A stretch of 7,541 bases of DNA from Chloroflexia bacterium (GTDB taxonomy: Bacteria; Chloroflexota; Chloroflexia; Thermomicrobiales; UBA6265): assembly GCA_013696265.1 (NCBI GenBank), contig JACCYX010000242.1:1-7541 (forward strand). The letters are read 5' to 3'. The translations under genes were made by a program, and so were the position numbers. Each line of letters begins with the position of its first letter. Position 1 is the first letter of the stretch. The notes beneath the pieces are model-generated. The model worked only from the letters and a program-made list of their open reading frames with translations, was not told where the DNA came from and did no database searches. Shown here in pieces: positions 1-6,021 of this stretch.

Positions 1-228
1 CCGATCCCGCGCGGTTCCGCGATGAACCGACCTTCCCCTGCTCACCGGGCGATGACGGTCCCTGAGGGTTGACGTAGTGTCCCACCGCCACAGTGGTCGA
101 CAATGCCGCAAACCAGGGTATGCCGTAGGACGCTGGTGTCACGGTGCTCGCGCGACAGGGTTTTCCCAGGCCACGGCATCGCCAGGACATGGTCCATGCG
201 GTTGCATCCGCGAGGGTGTCCGTCACCG

Positions 229-234
229 TACAAT
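229..234 (+). promoter_or_regulatory. possible -10 box for the methyltransferase-rhodanese unit
   Basis: TACAAT matches the sigma70 -10 consensus at five of six positions and lies 45 nt before the methyltransferase start. A TTGCAT lies at 202-207, but the spacing of 21 nt is too long for a standard promoter, so only the -10 is suggestive. The rest of 1-278 shows no supportable gene. Confidence 0.3.
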
Positions 235-278
235 GAGCCAGACCTTGCCATGACCCTGAGCCTGTCTGGAGTTGACCT

Positions 279-1061
279 ATGGATACGGACGCCGAACTCC
301 CCGAACACGCCCGGCGCAATCGCACGGCCTGGGACCGGTGGGCCACAGATTATGCTGGCTGGGCGCCCCGTGCCTGGGCGCAGGAGGAACCGACCTGGGG
401 CGAGTTCGCCGTCCCCGAAGCGGACGTTGGCGCACTGCCGCCCTCGGTCGAGGGGCTGGACGTGCTCGAACTCGGTTGCGGCACCGCCTACGTCTCGGCC
501 TGGCTGGCGCGGCGCGGGGCCCGGCCGGTCGGGATCGACAACTCACCCGCCCAACTGGCGACAGCTCGCCGGATGCAGGAACAGTTCCGGATCGCGTTTC
601 CGCTCCACCTCGGCAACGCGGAAGATGTGCCGTTCGCTGACGAGAGTTTCGACCTCGCGGTCAGCGAGTATGGGGCGTCGATCTGGTGCGATCCCTACAC
701 GTGGATTCCCGAAGCGGCGCGCGTACTGCGTCCCGGCGGGCGGTTGATGTTCCTCGCCAACAGCGTCCTCAAGATGCTCTGCACGGGTTCCAACGACACG
801 GTCGACATGCCCGTCGGCGAGACGCTGAAACGTCCGCTGTTCGGGATGCACCGCTTCGAGTGGGTGGATGATGAATCGGTCGAGTTTCACCTGCCGCACG
901 GCGAGATGATTCGCCTGCTGCGCGCCAGCGGGTTCGCGATCGAGCGGTTGATCGAACTCCAAGCTCCGGAAAGTCCTGGCCACACCAGCCCACAGGTGCC
1001 GCTGGCGTGGGCCCGGCAGTGGCCCGCCGAGGAAATCTGGTGCGCCCAGAAGGCGCCGTAA
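279..1061 (+). CDS. class I SAM-dependent methyltransferase (Methyltransf_11 type)
   Basis: A 260-residue cytosolic protein expected to transfer a methyl group from S-adenosylmethionine to an unknown small-molecule or other acceptor. The Rossmann-fold motifs appear in order. Motif I is VLELGCGTA at residues 62-70. The acidic residue after strand 2 is D87 in GIDNSP. Motif III-like NAEDVPFADESFDLAVS spans about 113-129, and VLRPGGRLMF lies at 149-158. The C-terminal ~100 residues form the variable substrate-side region and give no substrate clue. The ATG at 279 is chosen because TGGAG at 267-271 sits at good SD spacing; longer upstream frames have no such site. Only 20 nt separate it from the rhodanese gene, so the two are probably co-transcribed. 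Family assignment is firm; the substrate cannot be stated. Confidence 0.93.
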   Translation: MDTDAELPEHARRNRTAWDRWATDYAGWAPRAWAQEEPTWGEFAVPEADVGALPPSVEGLDVLELGCGTAYVSAWLARRGARPVGIDNSPAQLATARRMQEQFRIAFPLHLGNAEDVPFADESFDLAVSEYGASIWCDPYTWIPEAARVLRPGGRLMFLANSVLKMLCTGSNDTVDMPVGETLKRPLFGMHRFEWVDDESVEFHLPHGEMIRLLRASGFAIERLIELQAPESPGHTSPQVPLAWARQWPAEEIWCAQKAP

Positions 1062-1081
1062 CCCACGTGAAGGGGATTTCG

Positions 1082-2017
1082 ATGAACCCAGGAGAGCCAC
1101 GACGATCGACCCGGCGCGCGGTGCTTGGCGCAAGCCTGTTGCTGGGCTTTGGCACCAGGCGGCACGTCCGTGCCCAGGCGACACCGGAGGCGTCGCCGGT
1201 CGCTGACGCGGGGCACGCCCGGCCGGAGATGCTGGTCGATGCCGCCTGGGTGGAGGACCATCGGGACGACCCGGCGGTGCTCGTCGTGGGGCTGGTGCCG
1301 GCCGGCATCTTCGCCAGCGGAGCGATCCCGGGCTCGGTCCAGATCGACTGGCCGGACCTGGAAGTGACCGAGACCTCCGATGCTTCGCTGGCGGAGTGGC
1401 AAGCGGCGGTCGAGGAACGCCTCACCGGTCTCGGCCTCACCCGGGAACGGACGGTGGTGGCCTACGACGAGGGTACGCTCTTCGCGGCCCGCCTCTGGTG
1501 GGTGCTGCACTACCTCGGGCACGAGCGGGTCCACGTCCTCAACGGCGGACTCCCGGCCTGGATCGCGGCGGGCCACGACGTGGCGACGGGTGAGTCCGCG
1601 CCGGTTCCGGCCGAGACGCCGTACCTGGGGACGGCCCAACCCGAGGCGCTGGCCCAGGTGCCAGAGGTGGAAGCGGGGATCGGCGATCCGGGCACGGCGA
1701 TCATTGACGCGCGGACGCCGGACGAGTACGCCGCCGGGCACGTACCCGGCGCGGTCAACATCAACTTTCCGCTGAACGCCGAGCCGGACGCGCCGAAGTT
1801 CTGGAAACCGGCCGAGGACCTGAAGCGGCTCTACGGCGAGGTCGGCGTAACCCCGGAAATACGGGTGATTCCCTATTGCTCGACCGGGGTGCGCTCGGCG
1901 GTGACGTTCTTCAGCCTGCGGCTGATCGGCTACGGCGAGGTGTCGCTCTTCACCGGCGCGTGGGCGGAGTGGAGCCTCGACCCGGACCGCCCCATGACGA
2001 CGGGCGACGCGCCGTAA
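1082..2017 (+). CDS. Tat-exported tandem-domain rhodanese (thiosulfate/3-mercaptopyruvate sulfurtransferase family)
   Basis: A 311-residue protein predicted to move sulfane sulfur from thiosulfate or a related donor to cyanide or a thiol acceptor, outside the cytoplasmic membrane. The N-terminus has a twin-arginine leader: STRRAVLGASLLL with R11-R12, a hydrophobic stretch to about residue 24, and an AQA cleavage site near A33, followed by a low-complexity TPEASPVADA linker. Rhodanese domain 1 spans about 46-170; it ends in HVLNGGLPAW and has Asp/Glu (YDEG, 128-131) where a catalytic Cys would be, as is normal for the inactive domain. Domain 2 spans about 190-305 with IIDARTPDEYAAGHVPGA and the active loop CSTGVRS, C266 being the catalytic cysteine. 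The loop differs from the classical CRKGVT and CGSGVT types, so the donor is uncertain. The ATG at 1082 is preferred over an upstream in-frame ATG at 1007 because AAGGGGA at 1069-1075 precedes it and the Tat motif then starts properly. Confidence 0.93.
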   Translation: MNPGEPRRSTRRAVLGASLLLGFGTRRHVRAQATPEASPVADAGHARPEMLVDAAWVEDHRDDPAVLVVGLVPAGIFASGAIPGSVQIDWPDLEVTETSDASLAEWQAAVEERLTGLGLTRERTVVAYDEGTLFAARLWWVLHYLGHERVHVLNGGLPAWIAAGHDVATGESAPVPAETPYLGTAQPEALAQVPEVEAGIGDPGTAIIDARTPDEYAAGHVPGAVNINFPLNAEPDAPKFWKPAEDLKRLYGEVGVTPEIRVIPYCSTGVRSAVTFFSLRLIGYGEVSLFTGAWAEWSLDPDRPMTTGDAP

Positions 2018-2070
2018 CGGGATCGCGGCGATCGTGCTGGCGTTGACGACAATGGTCCTTCGGGCACACG

Positions 2071-2327
2071 AAAAAACCCGGCGGCCTCGCGCGGCCGCCG
2101 GGCTCTTCCCCGTCATCCAGAAGCGGGACTCCGACGCCCGTTCACTTCTGCCCCATCGGAACCCGCTGGACGCACATACCCTTGCGGTTCACCGGCCGCC
2201 GTGTCCGGCGGCGGTGGCCACGCCGAGAAGGCACCTGGCGTTGGGCGTGGCGGCCACGAAATGCTGGGTGTGGCCCCGCTTGGGTCGTCACTTGTTCCGA
2301 TATCAGGTAGGTGACGTCCTATCTGTA
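2071..2327 (-). ncRNA. candidate structured small RNA of about 255 nt, unknown family
   Basis: No convincing protein is encoded here, but the minus strand runs from a sigma70-like promoter to a T6 terminator and can fold into seven successive hairpins. In plus coordinates the stems are 2286-2291/2311-2316, 2252-2257/2270-2275, 2217-2224/2244-2251, 2195-2201/2206-2212 (closing a GACA tetraloop in the RNA), 2160-2166/2184-2189 with one bulge, 2118-2127/2137-2150 with a TTCA bulge on the plus strand, and the terminator 2077-2102. Most stems are perfect over 6-10 bp. I see no RNase P, tmRNA, SRP or 6S signature. Two tiny GTG-started frames overlapping at GTGA lie inside (minus strand, from about 2262 and 2195), but have no SD and are probably chance in GC-rich DNA. 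Transcription start and function are inference. Confidence 0.5.
2077..2102 (-). terminator. GC-rich hairpin with T6, strongest in the minus direction
   Basis: A perfect 10-bp stem (CCCGGCGGCC at 2077-2086 with GGCCGCCGGG at 2093-2102) closes a six-base loop. Read on the minus strand it is followed by six T (2076-2071), the hallmark of an intrinsic terminator. Read on the plus strand it is followed only by CTCTTCCCC, so it may also stop the rhodanese transcript, but less efficiently. It would end transcription of the minus-strand RNA candidate described here. Confidence 0.8.
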
Positions 2328-2332
2328 CGTAC

Positions 2333-2361
2333 ACTCTATACAAAGCGTGCCGGGTTGTCAA
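2333..2361 (-). promoter_or_regulatory. sigma70-like promoter for the minus-strand RNA candidate
   Basis: On the minus strand a perfect TTGACA (plus 2356-2361) is followed after 17 nt by TAGAGT (2333-2338, four of six matches), or after 15 nt by TATAGA (2335-2340). The predicted start is near 2326. A perfect 10-bp palindrome TGTACGTACA (2324-2333) sits across the start-site region and could be an operator. No annotated minus-strand protein starts downstream, so this promoter would serve the structured RNA. Confidence 0.55.
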
Positions 2362-2501
2362 GGGCCTGGGCCAGGGAACTTTTCGGGTTTGGGGGGTATG
2401 TCGCGAGATTTTGCATGGCGTGCCTGCGCCAACCGACGTTCGCGCTTCCCATGTGGACTGATGCGTCTTCAGCAAACTCCACCGTCGTTAACCGTACATG
2501 A

Positions 2502-2720
2502 CGCTCTAGACCGAGCCCCCACGCAAAATCGTGCATCGCACCCCATGATGAAGCTCACATCGACTTTCTCGACCCAACGGGCGTAACATGCGAAAAGGCT
2601 TGGCTGGATCTGCATGCACCCTTCAACGACGCTTTTACGCTAGCCGAGAATGAATTGGGACGAACGTATGAGCAGCACCGAGCCAGATTCTTCCAGCAAC
2701 TGAAGCGGAGGTCACGATGA
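2502..2720 (+). pseudogene. orphan reading frame without a start codon, overlapping the next gene
   Basis: An open frame of 72 codons after the stop at 2499-2501 has no ATG or GTG. From about residue 15 it reads like a real protein: HDEAHIDFLDPTG, then CEKAWLDLHAPFNDAF, then ELGRTYEQHRARFFQQLK, a basic amphipathic C-terminus. Its TGA (2718-2720) overlaps the ATG of the 77-residue gene as ATGA, the usual arrangement of coupled genes, which supports it being or having been coding. I do not recognise the family. It may be the 3' remnant of a gene that lost its 5' end, a gene using a rare CTG/TTG start, or a frameshifted copy. Base composition is lower in GC than in the flanking genes. Confidence 0.4.
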
Positions 2721-2950
2721 CCAAATCGACAATCCAATCCGTCTTGCTCGATCCTGACATCATGTTCGCGCAAGATGTCATGGCGGAACCAGCTCCGCAG
2801 CTCTCGGAACCGGATCGGACTCCCATCATCAAGGCCTACGCTAAGGGCACCTTTCCAGATCGGAAGCCGGATTTCACAACTCGCCGGACAGACGTCTACA
2901 TCCTGGGTTGGGAAGCCAAGGATCCCAACGATCCGTTCTGGAAGGATTGA
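2717..2950 (+). CDS. hypothetical 77-residue protein
   Basis: A small soluble protein of unknown function. It has no membrane segment and no Cys; it is rich in Asp, Pro and Lys, with a segment TPIIKAYAKGTFPDRKPDF in the middle and an acidic, aromatic end (GWEAKDPNDPFWKD). Start selection is strong: a perfect GGAGG at 2707-2711 lies 5 nt before the ATG, and the ATG overlaps the stop of the preceding frame (ATGA). Codon use is noticeably less GC-biased than in the methyltransferase, rhodanese and propeller genes, consistent with recent acquisition or with a small fast-evolving gene. The coupled pair of short genes in a lower-GC island has the outline of a two-gene module such as toxin-antitoxin, but no motif supports that, so no function is assigned. 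Confidence 0.65.
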   Translation: MTKSTIQSVLLDPDIMFAQDVMAEPAPQLSEPDRTPIIKAYAKGTFPDRKPDFTTRRTDVYILGWEAKDPNDPFWKD

Positions 2951-2959
2951 GCCCGCCCT

Positions 2960-3032
2960 GGTAGCGTCCCGAGCTTGCGAGGGCAGCGTAGCGGGTCAGT
3001 CTTTGCCGCTACCAAGTCGAGATGAACTCGAC
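2960..3032 (+). other. hairpin-forming 3' region of the 77-residue gene
   Basis: Two hairpins follow the stop at 2950. GGTAGCG (2960-2966) can pair with CGCTACC (3007-3013), enclosing a smaller internal helix (CCC...GGG around 2968-2983). A perfect 6-bp stem GTCGAG/CTCGAC (3016-3021 with 3027-3032) closes a five-base loop. Neither is followed by a T tract, so they may protect or shape the mRNA end rather than terminate. No gene is seen between 2951 and 3166. Confidence 0.35.
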
Positions 3033-3099
3033 CGCTTCCAATGATGGGTCGCCGTCTCTGGACGCTCCGATCAACCAGTTTCTGGAGTCGAACGAATCT

Positions 3100-3126
3100 G
3101 AGGGCGGGCCGCATTGGCCCGCCCTC
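3100..3126. terminator. GC-rich hairpin between convergent genes
   Basis: A perfect 11-bp stem (GAGGGCGGGCC at 3100-3110, GGCCCGCCCTC at 3116-3126) has a five-base loop GCATT. It lies 41 nt downstream of the stop of the minus-strand DHFR-like gene and about 150 nt after the plus-strand 77-residue gene. Neither side has a good T tract, so termination is inferred from strength and convergent position. Confidence 0.6.
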
Positions 3127-3166
3127 TCCGGCTCAATCTTCCAACCATCAGGAAAAGGCCCGCGGT

Positions 3167-3732
3167 TCAGCCAGCCACCGGCTGGTAGGTGTGCACCACC
3201 ACCCCGGAAGCGAAGGTTCGGGTGTCCGCCAGCTTCAGCACCGTCTTGTTCGGCGACTCCGGGAAGAGGCGACCGCCGCCACCGACCGCGACCGGGAAGA
3301 CCATCATCCGGTACTCATCGACGAGGTTGTGCGCCATCAGCGTGTGGACCAGCGTTCGGCTGCCGATGACCAGCATCGGGCCACCGTCCGCCGCCTTGAG
3401 CCGGCCGATCGCGCCGGGAATGTCGCCCCGGATTACGGTCGAGTTGCGCCACTCCGGGTTCTCGAGCGTGGTCGAAACGACGTGCTTGGGTATCGCGTTC
3501 ATCCGGTCCGCAAACTCGCCGGTGTAGGTCGGCCACGCCCCGGCGAGGGACTCGTAAGTCACCCGTCCCACCAGCAGCGATTCCGTCTGGTGCGCCTCGT
3601 CGGCCTGTACTGGACTTCCTCCGGCCCCATGTAGCCCCCGACCCAGCCCGTGTGCGGATGGCCGGGCTCGCCCCCGGGCGCCTCCATGACGCCATCCAGC
3701 GTGACGAATGTCGAGACGATGATCTTCCTCAT
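3167..3732 (-). pseudogene. DHFR/RibD C-terminal family protein, frameshifted near 3606
   Basis: Last gene of the ArsR operon. From the ATG at 3732 the frame gives MRKIIVSTFVTLDGVMEAPGG and continues to GPEEVQY, where it leaves the family pattern. The rest of the protein resumes one frame over at ADEAHQTESLLVGRVTYESL and continues to the stop at 3167. It includes the family signatures LVGRVTYE, PMLVIGSRTLVHTL, LVDEYRMMVFPVAVGGGGRLF and a C-terminal beta strand. Restoring one base between about 3606 and 3607 yields a normal ~188-residue protein. Members of this family resemble the reductase domain of RibD and often stand next to ArsR and AHSA1 genes; substrates are mostly unknown. GAGGAGGAGAG lies just before the ATG, and the ATG overlaps the stop of AHSA1 (ATGA). 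The shift could be a true mutation or a sequencing/assembly error; all other family features are intact, which favours a recent event or error. Confidence 0.85.
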
Positions 3733-4226
3733 GAACTCTCCTCCTCTTGCATTGCGGCGACCAGGTCCGCGAGCTGGTCGAGCCCGGAACCGACGCCCTG
3801 TTCATACCCCGCGCCCATGTGTGCGTTCCGCATCGCGACCGACCCGAACAGCGTCGTGACGGTGAGCGTCGTCCGCCCGGCGTCCTCCTCAAAGGTGATC
3901 GTGACGATCATTCGTTCGGCGCCGGGCGTCTCGAATGCGTTGTCGTACACGATTTTCCGGTCCGGCTCGATCTCCAGGTATTCGCCGCCGAACGGCGTTC
4001 CCCGCGTGCCGTCGGGGCCGGTCATCGCGAACCGGTACCGGCCGCCTACCCGGAAATCCATCTCGCACAGCGTCACCGGCCATCCCCGGGGACCGAACCA
4101 GCGCTGGATGTGCTCTGGTTTGCCGTACGCCTCGAACAGGAGCCGCGCCGGAGCGTCGAAGACGCGCGTGATGACAACTTCACGATCGGCGGTCGATTCC
4201 GCCACCTGTTCACTCGGGTTCGACAT
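3729..4226 (-). CDS. AHSA1/SRPBCC-domain protein
   Basis: A 165-residue cytosolic protein with a START-like helix-grip fold forming a hydrophobic ligand cavity; the ligand is unknown. Family signatures are REVVITRVFDAPARLLFEAY (15-34), the HIQRWFGPRGW turn (39-49), DFRVGGRYRFAM (57-68), FGGEYLEIEPDRKIVYDNAF (79-98), the strand TTLTVTTLFGS (119-129) and the long C-terminal helix GYEQGVGSGLDQLADLVAAM. Length is typical. The ATG at 4226 has AGAGGGGAA upstream and starts inside the end of the ArsR gene (17-nt overlap); its stop overlaps the next start. ArsR-AHSA1 pairs are common, and the regulator is thought to respond to a signal linked to the partner, but the ligand is not visible from sequence. 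Confidence 0.92.
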   Translation of the reverse strand: MSNPSEQVAESTADREVVITRVFDAPARLLFEAYGKPEHIQRWFGPRGWPVTLCEMDFRVGGRYRFAMTGPDGTRGTPFGGEYLEIEPDRKIVYDNAFETPGAERMIVTITFEEDAGRTTLTVTTLFGSVAMRNAHMGAGYEQGVGSGLDQLADLVAAMQEEESS

Positions 4227-4563
4227 CGGTTCCCCTCTGCTTCAGTTCGCTCACGTACGCGTCGAGTTGATCGAGACTCTCCTCCCAGCATTGCCGGTAG
4301 GCGCCAAGCCAGGTGACGGCCTCGGCCAGCGGCGCCGCGTTGAGGCGCACCGGCCTGAATTGCGCATCGCGGCCACGCGACACCAGGCCGGCGCGCTCGA
4401 GGACCTTCAGGTGCTTCGAAATGGTGGGTTGCCTGAAGCCGGACGGCGCCACAAGTTCATTGACCGTGGCATCACCAGCCGCAAGCCGGGCCAGGATCGC
4501 GCGCCGCGTCGGATCGGCCAGGGCGCCGAACACGAGATCGAGTTGTGGTGACGCATCGCACAT
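4210..4563 (-). CDS. ArsR/SmtB-type winged-helix transcriptional regulator
   Basis: A 117-residue DNA-binding repressor-type protein that probably controls its own operon. The winged-helix domain spans about 8-75: LVFGALADPTRRAILARLAAG (helices 1-2), NELVAPSGFRQPTISKHLKVLERAGLV (34-61, with recognition helix around QPTISKHLKVL) and the wing SRGRDAQFRPVRLN. The C-terminal helix WLGAYRQCWEESLDQLDAYV is the dimerisation/extension typical of the subgroup found with AHSA1 partners. The metal-site motif ELCVCDL of classical ArsR/SmtB is absent, so metal sensing is unlikely. The start at 4563 has AAGGGAA at about 4571-4577. It overlaps the AHSA1 gene by 17 nt, which implies translational coupling. 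Confidence 0.93.
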   Translation of the reverse strand: MCDASPQLDLVFGALADPTRRAILARLAAGDATVNELVAPSGFRQPTISKHLKVLERAGLVSRGRDAQFRPVRLNAAPLAEAVTWLGAYRQCWEESLDQLDAYVSELKQRGTDVEPE

Positions 4564-4581
4564 GGTGCATTTCCCTTTGGC

Positions 4582-4603
4582 TATATTGTCGAATGACTAT
4601 ATA
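4582..4603. promoter_or_regulatory. palindromic operator candidate upstream of the ArsR operon
   Basis: TATATTGTC (4582-4590) and GACTATATA (4595-4603) form an imperfect inverted repeat separated by four bases (GAAT); only one base per arm breaks the symmetry. Its position 19-40 nt before the ArsR start, and the AT-rich character in a GC-rich region, fit an ArsR-family operator overlapping the promoter and hence autoregulation. Confidence 0.6.
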
Positions 4604-4615
4604 TGAGCGGCAAGG
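4586..4615 (-). promoter_or_regulatory. possible promoter of the ArsR-AHSA1-DHFR operon
   Basis: On the minus strand TTGCCG (about 4610-4615) and GACAAT (about 4587-4592) are separated by 17 nt, each matching the sigma70 boxes at four of six positions. The -10 lies inside the palindrome 4582-4603, so a bound dimer would block polymerase. Confidence 0.4.
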
Positions 4616-4874
4616 CGGAGTCAATCCCCACCGTCCCAACGGGTGCGCCACTGGATTTTGAGTCTGAGCGCCATGCGGCCGACGCTGTCACGCAAAACGC
4701 TGCGTCGCACCCCGGATTCCGATTGGGACGGCAAGCAACGGTGACACTGAGGCAGGATTCCGCAAGCCAGAAGAAGCAATCTTCCCGTACGTACACTACA
4801 ATCGTCGTAACCGGTTGCCACCCGGTCCAAGGGCTGGATATGGCGCCGTACGTTGCCGGGCGAGACGTTTGCGA

Positions 4875-4890
4875 GCACACGCTGGTGTGC
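4875..4890 (+). promoter_or_regulatory. hairpin directly upstream of the propeller SD
   Basis: GCACAC (4875-4880) and GTGTGC (4885-4890) form a perfect 6-bp stem with loop GCTG, ending 5 nt before GGAGAG (4896-4901). It could influence ribosome access; this is inference. Confidence 0.35.
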
Positions 4891-4905
4891 GGATTGGAGA
4901 GACGC

Positions 4906-6021
4906 ATGAGCGGGGTACGAGTGCTGGTCGGGACGCGCAAGGGGGCCTTCATCCTGACGTCGGACGAGCGGCGAAAGGACTGGGATGTCTCTGGACCTCA
5001 CTTCGGGGGCTGGGAGATGTTCCACCTCAAGGGGTCGCCGGTCGACCCGAACCGGATCTACGCTTCGCAAGCCAGCGACTGGTTCGGCCAAACCATGCAT
5101 CGCTCCGACGATGGCGGCCAGACGTGGCAGACGGTTGGCAACGAGTTCGGCTATCAGGGCGAAGTCGGCACCCACCAGTGGTACGACGGCACCCCGCACC
5201 CGTGGGAGTTCAAGCGCGTCTGGCACCTCGAACCGTCGCTGACCGATCCCGATACCGTCTACGCCGGGGTCGAGGACGCCGCCCTCTTCAAGTCGACTGA
5301 CGCCGGCCTGACCTGGACCGAACTCTCCGGCTTGCGCACGCACTCCACCGGCAACCGCTGGCAGCCGGGCGCGGGCGGCATGTGCCTGCACTCGGTCATC
5401 CTCGATCCGGTCGATCCGAACCGCATCTACGTCGCGATCTCGGCGGCGGGGGCCTTCCGGTCCGATGACGGCGGCGCCGCCTGGACCCCGGTGAACAAGG
5501 GGCTGCGCTCGGAGTACATCCCGGACGAGGACGCCGAAGTCGGCCACTGCGTCCACAACATCGCCATGCACCCGTCCCGCCCCGATACCCTTTTCATGCA
5601 GAAGCACTGGGACGTGATGCGCACCGACAACGCCGGCGACCTCTGGCACGAGGTCAGCGGCAACCTGCCGAGCGATTTCGGGTTCCCGATCGAGGTCCAC
5701 GCCCACGAGCCGGAAACGGTCTACGTGGTGCCGATCAAGAGCGATTCCGAGCACTTCCCGCCCGATGGCAAGTTGCGGGTCTATCGCAGCCGCACCGGCG
5801 GCAACGAGTGGGAGGCGCTCACCAACGGGCTGCCGCAGAGCGACTGCTATGTCAACGTGCTGCGAGACGCGATGTCGATCGACTCGCTCGATTCCTGCGG
5901 CGTCTACTTCGGCACCACCGGCGGCCAGGTCTACGCCTCGGCCGATTCCGGCGATTCGTGGGCGCCGATCGTGCGCGACCTGCCGGCGGTGATGTCGGTG
6001 GAAGTGCAGACGCTCCGATGA
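4906..6021 (+). CDS. BNR/Asp-box beta-propeller protein (often annotated exo-alpha-sialidase-like)
   Basis: A 371-residue protein built of repeated four-stranded blades. Six Asp-box turns are visible: SDDGGQTW (67-74), STDAGLTW (130-137), SDDGGAAW (186-193), RTDNAGDLW (239-247), SRTGGNEW (295-302) and SADSGDSW (345-352). Each is preceded by a DPNRIY- or DTVYAG-like strand, which fits a six- or seven-bladed propeller. No signal peptide or membrane segment is seen, unlike secreted sialidases, and the sialidase Arg triad is not evident, so glycosidase activity should not be assumed; a binding or scaffold role is equally likely. The ATG at 4906 has GGAGAG at 4896-4901 and begins the recognisable MSGVRVLVGTRKGAF; the in-frame extension upstream to 4603 looks non-coding. 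It ends in an ATGA overlap with the MoaD/ThiS-like gene, so the two are made together. Confidence 0.92.
   Translation: MSGVRVLVGTRKGAFILTSDERRKDWDVSGPHFGGWEMFHLKGSPVDPNRIYASQASDWFGQTMHRSDDGGQTWQTVGNEFGYQGEVGTHQWYDGTPHPWEFKRVWHLEPSLTDPDTVYAGVEDAALFKSTDAGLTWTELSGLRTHSTGNRWQPGAGGMCLHSVILDPVDPNRIYVAISAAGAFRSDDGGAAWTPVNKGLRSEYIPDEDAEVGHCVHNIAMHPSRPDTLFMQKHWDVMRTDNAGDLWHEVSGNLPSDFGFPIEVHAHEPETVYVVPIKSDSEHFPPDGKLRVYRSRTGGNEWEALTNGLPQSDCYVNVLRDAMSIDSLDSCGVYFGTTGGQVYASADSGDSWAPIVRDLPAVMSVEVQTLR

Larger units (their letters stand above)
4564..4905. other. divergent intergenic region, 342 nt
   Basis: Between the ArsR operon and the propeller gene. It holds the ArsR operator/promoter (4582-4615), a possible plus-strand -10 TACAAT (4797-4802, no good -35), and a hairpin just before the propeller SD. 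A 25-nt segment at 4689-4713 matches 2520-2544 at 21 positions. A reading frame is open through the region in phase with the propeller gene, but it lacks an SD and family similarity, so I read it as non-coding. Confidence 0.5.

Noticed and set aside
1..72. Possible 3' end of an upstream gene
   Set aside because: Two plus frames are open from base 1 (ending at 72 and 65) but neither shows recognisable protein features; undecidable.
103..747. Long plus-strand reading frame over the methyltransferase
   Set aside because: Arg/Pro/Ser-rich shadow of the methyltransferase in another frame, with no family similarity.
887..2116. 409-codon minus-strand frame opposite the rhodanese
   Set aside because: Antisense shadow in GC-rich DNA; the plus strand encodes a clear rhodanese.
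2071..2327. Known RNAs (RNase P, tmRNA, SRP, 6S) for the structured region
   Set aside because: None of their conserved motifs is seen, and the multi-hairpin layout differs from the single long hairpin of 6S.
2113..2475. 120-codon minus-strand frame
   Set aside because: Starts upstream of the likely promoter, Pro/Arg/Gly-rich with no recognisable domain; the hairpin pattern explains this stretch better.
2034..2501. 155-codon plus-strand frame
   Set aside because: Runs through the terminator hairpin and the structured region, with unnatural composition and no SD.
3081..3100. tRNA T-loop-like GTTCGACTCC on the minus strand
   Set aside because: Flanking bases do not form a T-stem and no acceptor or anticodon arms are found.
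4603..4905. N-terminal extension of the propeller protein
   Set aside because: No SD at 4603, the start overlaps the ArsR operator, and the family-like sequence begins at 4906 with a good SD.
4621..5754. 377-codon minus-strand frame opposite the propeller gene
   Set aside because: Antisense shadow; the Asp-box repeats on the plus strand are decisive.
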